Assembly (NCBI RefSeq): GCF_001418225.1
Contig: NZ_LIPT01000001.1
Coordinates: 62,001-126,000 of the forward strand
Length of the DNA stretch: 64,000 bases
Origin: Pannonibacter indicus
GTDB lineage: Bacteria > Pseudomonadota > Alphaproteobacteria > Rhizobiales > Stappiaceae
Direction of reading: 5' to 3'
Below the pieces are notes generated by a model, which did no database searches, was not told the DNA's origin, and saw only the letters and a program-made list of their open reading frames with translations. The position numbers and the translations under genes were made by a program. Every line of letters starts with the position of its first letter. Position 1 is the stretch's first letter. This document shows positions 60,218 to 64,000 of the stretch, in pieces.

Positions 60218-61345
60218 ATGGCAGAAACCGAACCGCCAGTCCTGATACCGGAGCACGAGTATCTCACACTGGAACAGACCCTTTCGGAATCGGATCGCGG
60301 CCGCCGCTTTCTGACCGAATATCTGCGCCGCCACCGCAGCTCCGAAACAAATTCCATTCTTGATGCCATCGCCCGGCTTGAGAAAATAATGCGCCGGGAA
60401 CGCAGCGTTCCAGATCTCAACCGCATCCGCCTCGACATTGCCGACATGCATGAGGCGATCGAACGCACCAAGCGTGAGATTTCCAACATCAAGAAGGAAG
60501 ACGAGGAGAGCAACCGTTTCACGGATGCCTCGCACGAACTGGATGCGATCATCACACAAACGGAAGGCGCGACGCAGGACATCCTGAACGCTGCGGAAAA
60601 AATTCAGGAATATGCCTGGACCCTGCGCGAGAACGGTGCCGACGAAGCGGTCTGCGACGATATCGATGCCAAGGCCACCGAAATCTTCATGGCCTGCTCC
60701 TTCCAGGATCTCACCGGCCAGCGCACCCAGAAGGTGGTGCATGTTCTGCGCTACCTCGAGAGCCGCATCAACCTCATGATCGGGATCTGGGGTATCGAGG
60801 ATGTGAATGCCGACGATACCGCCGGCCCGGTCGATACCCGCCCGGATGCGCATCTTCTGAATGGCCCCCAGCTTGCCGGCAAGGGCGTCAGCCAGTCTTT
60901 CGTTGATGAGGTGATGGACGGAGAAGCAGAAGACCAGAGCAGCGGTTTCTTCAGCGTCGAATTCGGCAATGAGCCAGCCGCTCCGGCTCCTGCCCCGGCG
61001 GCCAAGGCTGCAGCGGCCCCGGCTGCAAAGCCCGCCGCCAAGGCAGTTCCTGCCCCCGCGAAGATCGAAGAAGACCAGCATGTCGATCAGCTGGATGCAG
61101 CCACGATCGACGCCATTTTCGAGCAGACAGACGAAGCCTTTGCTGGCGAAGCCGGATTCGATGACCCGGAACAGGAAATGGGCGAGGACGACATCGCCAA
61201 GCTGTTCGACATGGGCGGCGGTGATGAGACCCCGGCGGAAGAAACCCAGGCAGATGCCGAATGGGAAGCAGCCGAGGAATTTTCCGAGGAGGAAGACCCG
61301 CTGGCCATGCTGACCGAGAGCGAGCGTCAGGCCCTGTTCAGCTGA
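60218..61345 (+). CDS. cheZ: CheZ-type chemotaxis phosphatase
   Basis: Expected to speed dephosphorylation of CheY-P. The 375 residues include a long helical hairpin (about 35-215) with DASHELDAIITQTEGATQDI and ending in ACSFQDLTGQRTQKVVHVLR, where Asp164 and Gln168 correspond to the catalytic pair of CheZ. An Ala/Pro linker (about 250-285) and an acidic tail (about 300-375) follow, with DQLDAATIDAIFEQTDEAF. CheZ is long here because of this tail. The frame is open to 60137, but the ATG at 60218 (MAETEPPVLIPEHEYLTLEQ) gives the better start. Terminator at 61373. Confidence 0.82.
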   Translation: MAETEPPVLIPEHEYLTLEQTLSESDRGRRFLTEYLRRHRSSETNSILDAIARLEKIMRRERSVPDLNRIRLDIADMHEAIERTKREISNIKKEDEESNRFTDASHELDAIITQTEGATQDILNAAEKIQEYAWTLRENGADEAVCDDIDAKATEIFMACSFQDLTGQRTQKVVHVLRYLESRINLMIGIWGIEDVNADDTAGPVDTRPDAHLLNGPQLAGKGVSQSFVDEVMDGEAEDQSSGFFSVEFGNEPAAPAPAPAAKAAAAPAAKPAAKAVPAPAKIEEDQHVDQLDAATIDAIFEQTDEAFAGEAGFDDPEQEMGEDDIAKLFDMGGGDETPAEETQADAEWEAAEEFSEEEDPLAMLTESERQALFS

Positions 61346-61372
61346 CCGTTCCGGAAACAGCACAATCCAAGG

Positions 61373-61397
61373 AAAACCCCGGCCACACCGGGGTTTT
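61373..61397. terminator. Bidirectional terminator between cheZ and the threonine dehydratase gene
   Basis: AAAACCCCGG pairs with CCGGGGTTTT around CCACA, so each strand ends in a T-run. It lies 27 bases after cheZ and 27 before the dehydratase stop, serving both converging genes. Confidence 0.88.
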
Positions 61398-61424
61398 CGC
61401 ATGTTTGAGACCTGATGGACCTGC

Positions 61425-62402
61425 TCAGACAGCCAGCGCCCTTGCAAGCGTTTCCGGATCGATGTTGCCGCCGGACAGGATCGCCACCACTTGGCCGTTT
61501 CCGGCGGGCATCTTGCCGAAGAGCACCGAGGCAAGCGCCACCGCCCCGCCCGGCTCCACCACCAGCTTCAGTTCACGGAAGGCAAAGGCAACAGCGGCCA
61601 GAGCTTCGTCATCGCTCACCACCAGTCCGCGCGCCTTGCGGCGGGTCAGGACCTCGAAAGAGAGTTCGCCCGGGCTTTCGGTGAGGATTGCATCGCAGAC
61701 CGAGCCGGAGCCACTGGCATTCACCTCGCGCCGCCCGCTGGCGAGCGAGCGGGCATAGTCGTCAAAGCCTGCCGGTTCGCAGGTATAGACCACGGCACCG
61801 GCCAGCCCCTCTTCCAGCCCCAGCGCCACACCGCTGGTGAGCCCGCCGCCGCCCGTGCAGGCTGCGACGGCTTCGATATCAAGACCGAGCGCTGCGGACT
61901 GGCGGACAATTTCAAGGCCAATCGTGCCCTGCCCGGCAATGACGCCCCGGTCATCATAGGGATGCACGAAGGTCGCGCCGTTTTCCTCACAGATGGTCTT
62001 GGCGATGGCGATGCGGTCTTCAATGCCGCGCTTGTAGGTGACGACCCGCGCGCCCATTTCCGCCGTGCGCTTCAGCTTGATGGCCGGGGCATCCTCCGGC
62101 ATGACGATGACAGCAGGCATCCCGAGAATGCGCGCCGCCTCAGCCACACCTTGCGCATGGTTGCCGGAAGAACAGGCCACAACGCCGGCCTTCCGCTCCC
62201 CTTCCGGGATCTGCGACAATCGGTTGAAGGCACCGCGGAACTTGAAGGAGCCGGTGCGCTGCAGGTTTTCAGGCTTCAGCCAGACCTTGCGGCCAGCTGC
62301 ATCATCCAGCACCTTGAAGGACAGGAGCGGGGTTTCAAAAGCTTGCCCTTGCAGCCGTGCGGCTGCGGCCTTCACATCATCAAGCGAGAGGGTGCCATGC
62401 AT
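61425..62402 (-). CDS. Threonine dehydratase-like PLP enzyme
   Basis: Fold type II PLP enzyme, probably a threonine/serine dehydratase. The 325 residues contain the PLP lysine in RTGSFKFRGAFNRL (Lys54), the substrate loop ACSSGNHAQGVAEAARI, the phosphate-binding CTGGGGLTSGVALGL, and the late VEPGGAVALASVL and LSGGNIDPETLA. There is no C-terminal ACT regulatory domain, so it is the short catabolic or hydroxyectoine-type (EutB-like) form. No operon partner; convergent with cheZ. Confidence 0.88.
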   Translation of the reverse strand: MHGTLSLDDVKAAAARLQGQAFETPLLSFKVLDDAAGRKVWLKPENLQRTGSFKFRGAFNRLSQIPEGERKAGVVACSSGNHAQGVAEAARILGMPAVIVMPEDAPAIKLKRTAEMGARVVTYKRGIEDRIAIAKTICEENGATFVHPYDDRGVIAGQGTIGLEIVRQSAALGLDIEAVAACTGGGGLTSGVALGLEEGLAGAVVYTCEPAGFDDYARSLASGRREVNASGSGSVCDAILTESPGELSFEVLTRRKARGLVVSDDEALAAVAFAFRELKLVVEPGGAVALASVLFGKMPAGNGQVVAILSGGNIDPETLARALAV

Positions 62403-62501
62403 GGCCAGTCTCCGGAAATATGCGATTTCCGAGACCTAGCAACGCCTTGCTTGCCCGGCAACAAAAGGCTTGTCACCGTGGCAATTCACGCTGGGACAAG
62501 C

Positions 62502-63542
62502 TCAGGCAGCCTGCGGCTGCGGCTCTGCAGGCATCCCATAGGCGGCGATGGCATTGTCGAGGAACTGCCTGGAACTGGCCTCCCAGCTGAAGCCAAGCGC
62601 CACCTGGCGGCAATAGCTGCGGGGAATATCAAGAGCGGCAAGGGCTGCCGCCTGCAGGTCCGTATCGAGAACCCCTGCGCCGCTGTCGCCGATGACATCC
62701 AGCGGCCCCATGACCGGATAGGCCGCCACCGGCACGCCGCAGGCCAGCGCCTCCAGCAGAACGTTGCCGAACGTATCCGTCAGCGAAGGAAACACGAACA
62801 CATCCGCCGAAGCATAGGTCCGCGCCAGATCCTCACCCGTTTTCGGGCCCGTAAAGAGCACATCGGGATAGGCCTTACGCATGGATTCGAGCTGCGGACC
62901 AGTGCCGACGACCACCTTGCTGCCGGGCAGATCCAGATTGAGGAAAGCCTCGATGTTCTTTTCCACCGCCACCCGGCCCACATTCATGAAGATGGGGCGC
63001 GGCAGATCCGGCGGCAGGACAGAGCCCTCATAGGGACGGAACAGCTCCGCATCCACCCCGCGCGACCAGCGCATCAAATGGGTGAAGCCACGCCCGGCCA
63101 GATCCTTCTCCAGGCTGCCGGTTGCCACCATGCAGCCTTGCCCCGCATTATGGAAGCGCCGCAGCCACCTGTAGGTCACCGACACCGGCACCGGCAGGCG
63201 GGCCGCCAGATATTCCGGAAAGCGCGTGTGATAGCTCGTCGTGAAGACCTTGCCCTGCTTCAACGCGACAGAGCGGGCCATGAGACCCAGCGGGCCTTCG
63301 GTGGCAATATGAAGGTGGTCACAGGCAAACTGGTCCATGATCGCCGCCACGCGCGTCCGCGTTGTCAGGGACAGACGGATTTCCGGATAGGTCGGGCACG
63401 GCAGGGTGCGGAAGAGCTGCGGCGTCAGAAACTCAACGCGCAGCCCCATGCGCAGCAACTGGTTCGCGGTCAATTCCAGAGAACGGACCACACCATTGAT
63501 CTGCGGATGCCAGGCGTCTGTGACGATGAGAATGGATGTCAT
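62502..63542 (-). CDS. GT4 glycosyltransferase
   Basis: Family GT4 (GT-B fold) glycosyltransferase. The 346 residues begin MTSILIVTDAWHPQINGVVR with a Gly/Asn motif typical of mannosyltransferases, include the donor-site block RPIFMNVGRVAVEKNIEAFL and KVVVGTGPQLESM, and the late ASADVFVFPSLTDTFGNVLL with the E-x7-E pattern in EALACGVPVAA. Acceptor unknown; the next gene suggests an envelope lipid. The start at 63542 overlaps the stop of the upstream phosphoesterase (ATGA); the longer frame to 63605 is not conserved. Confidence 0.87.
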   Translation of the reverse strand: MTSILIVTDAWHPQINGVVRSLELTANQLLRMGLRVEFLTPQLFRTLPCPTYPEIRLSLTTRTRVAAIMDQFACDHLHIATEGPLGLMARSVALKQGKVFTTSYHTRFPEYLAARLPVPVSVTYRWLRRFHNAGQGCMVATGSLEKDLAGRGFTHLMRWSRGVDAELFRPYEGSVLPPDLPRPIFMNVGRVAVEKNIEAFLNLDLPGSKVVVGTGPQLESMRKAYPDVLFTGPKTGEDLARTYASADVFVFPSLTDTFGNVLLEALACGVPVAAYPVMGPLDVIGDSGAGVLDTDLQAAALAALDIPRSYCRQVALGFSWEASSRQFLDNAIAAYGMPAEPQPQAA

Positions 63543-64000
63543 GCCGCGACGGAGCGCTCCCCCATCCCCTGTTCCGCCTGCTGTTCGGCCGGACGCTGCA
63601 CCCATCTGATAACCTCGAACGTTCCGTCGTGATGCTCGGCAACCGCCGTGCAGCTTTCGACCCAGTCACCGGTGTTGATGTAGTGGATGCCGTCGATATC
63701 ATGACTGGCGGCATGGTGAATGTGGCCGCAGATGACCCCGTGAACGCCCTTCCGGCGGGCTTCATCGGACAGGGCGTCCTCGAAGCGGCCGATGAAGTTC
63801 ACGGCGTTTTTCACCTTCAGCTTTGCCCAGGCAGAGAGCGACCAGTACGTCAGGCCCAGACGGCGGCGCATGAGGTTGAAGCCGGTATTCAGAGCCAGAG
63901 CGGTCACATAAGCCTTGTCACCGAAGAAGGCGAGCCACTTGGCATGACGGATGACCACGTCGAACTGGTCACCGTGGATGACCAGATACTCGCGCCCGTC
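63539..64000 (-). CDS. LpxH-like metallophosphoesterase (5' end outside window)
   Basis: Metallophosphoesterase resembling UDP-2,3-diacylglucosamine diphosphatase, an enzyme of lipid A synthesis, although many alphaproteobacteria use LpxI for this step. The 153 visible codons show REYLVIHGDQFDVVIRHAKW with the HGDxFD metal motif, GVHGVICGHIHHAASHDIDG with the GHxH motif, and YINTGDWVESCTAVAEHHDG. The frame is open at the right edge, so the N-terminal metal-binding residues are missing. It overlaps the glycosyltransferase by four bases; the pair probably modifies an envelope lipid. Confidence 0.85.
   Translation of the reverse strand, partial: DGREYLVIHGDQFDVVIRHAKWLAFFGDKAYVTALALNTGFNLMRRRLGLTYWSLSAWAKLKVKNAVNFIGRFEDALSDEARRKGVHGVICGHIHHAASHDIDGIHYINTGDWVESCTAVAEHHDGTFEVIRWVQRPAEQQAEQGMGERSVAA

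Overview
The window comes from a GC-rich alphaproteobacterium, most likely of the order Hyphomicrobiales (a Stappiaceae-like marine or soil member is my guess, not proven). The evidence is the alphaproteobacterial regulatory set (CckA, FliX, FlbT, FlaF, FlaG, a DksA with a degenerate zinc finger), a DUF6468 flagellar protein, and a giant apolipoprotein-like protein of the Growth Pole Ring (GPR/RgsE) type known from polar-growing rhizobia. I see no tRNA, rRNA, insertion sequence, prophage or CRISPR array.

Positions 1-35.1 kb form a nearly continuous flagellar locus in several divergent operons. A leftward operon flgB-flgC-fliE-fliQ-fliR-flhB ends in cckA (cut by the window edge). Rightward fliO-fliP follow, with a very long Ala/Pro tail on FliO. 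A leftward group holds fliL-fliM-DUF6468-MotE-like protein and a 1385-residue periplasmic AMIN-like/TPR protein. Rightward flgF-flgG-flgA-flgH come next, then leftward dksA and fliX, rightward flgI-flgJ-flgN-like and flaG, three flagellin genes, the overlapping pair flbT-flaF, and leftward flgE-flgK-flgL. Control looks Caulobacter-like: TTAA-N7-TTAA CtrA-type boxes lie before flgB, between fliL and flgF and before flagellin 1, while sigma54 -24/-12 elements lie before flgF, flgI and flgE. CckA feeds phosphate to CtrA, so an operon with CtrA boxes may drive the kinase that activates CtrA.

Positions 35.3-46 kb are housekeeping and stress genes: a MoxR ATPase and its usual VWA partner split by about 5 kb, a secreted small protein, a SixA-like phosphatase, ycjX-ycjF, ppk2, a universal stress protein, an MFS transporter, an adrenodoxin-type ferredoxin and an Hpt protein. 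FNR/FixK-type TTGA-N6-TCAA boxes stand before ppk2 and before the universal stress gene, which suggests an oxygen-limitation regulon.

Positions 46.4-52 kb encode one 1899-residue membrane-anchored protein whose middle contains about 98 consecutive 11-residue repeats without a phase break. Positions 52.4-56.8 kb carry an Mla-type lipid transport operon (STAS-permease fusion, ATPase, MCE protein, auxiliary lipoprotein). Then come dgcN-dgcA (D-glutamate catabolism), a convergent MFS transporter, a CheZ-type phosphatase, a threonine dehydratase-like enzyme, and a glycosyltransferase overlapping an LpxH-like phosphoesterase cut by the right edge.

The most novel items are non-coding: a three-copy dispersed repeat of about 60-95 bases ending, in two copies, in a hairpin with compensated base changes; a GAATC repeat with 21-base spacing, one copy of which sits in frame inside ycjX; and a 37-base palindromic tandem repeat that runs into the ferredoxin stop codon.
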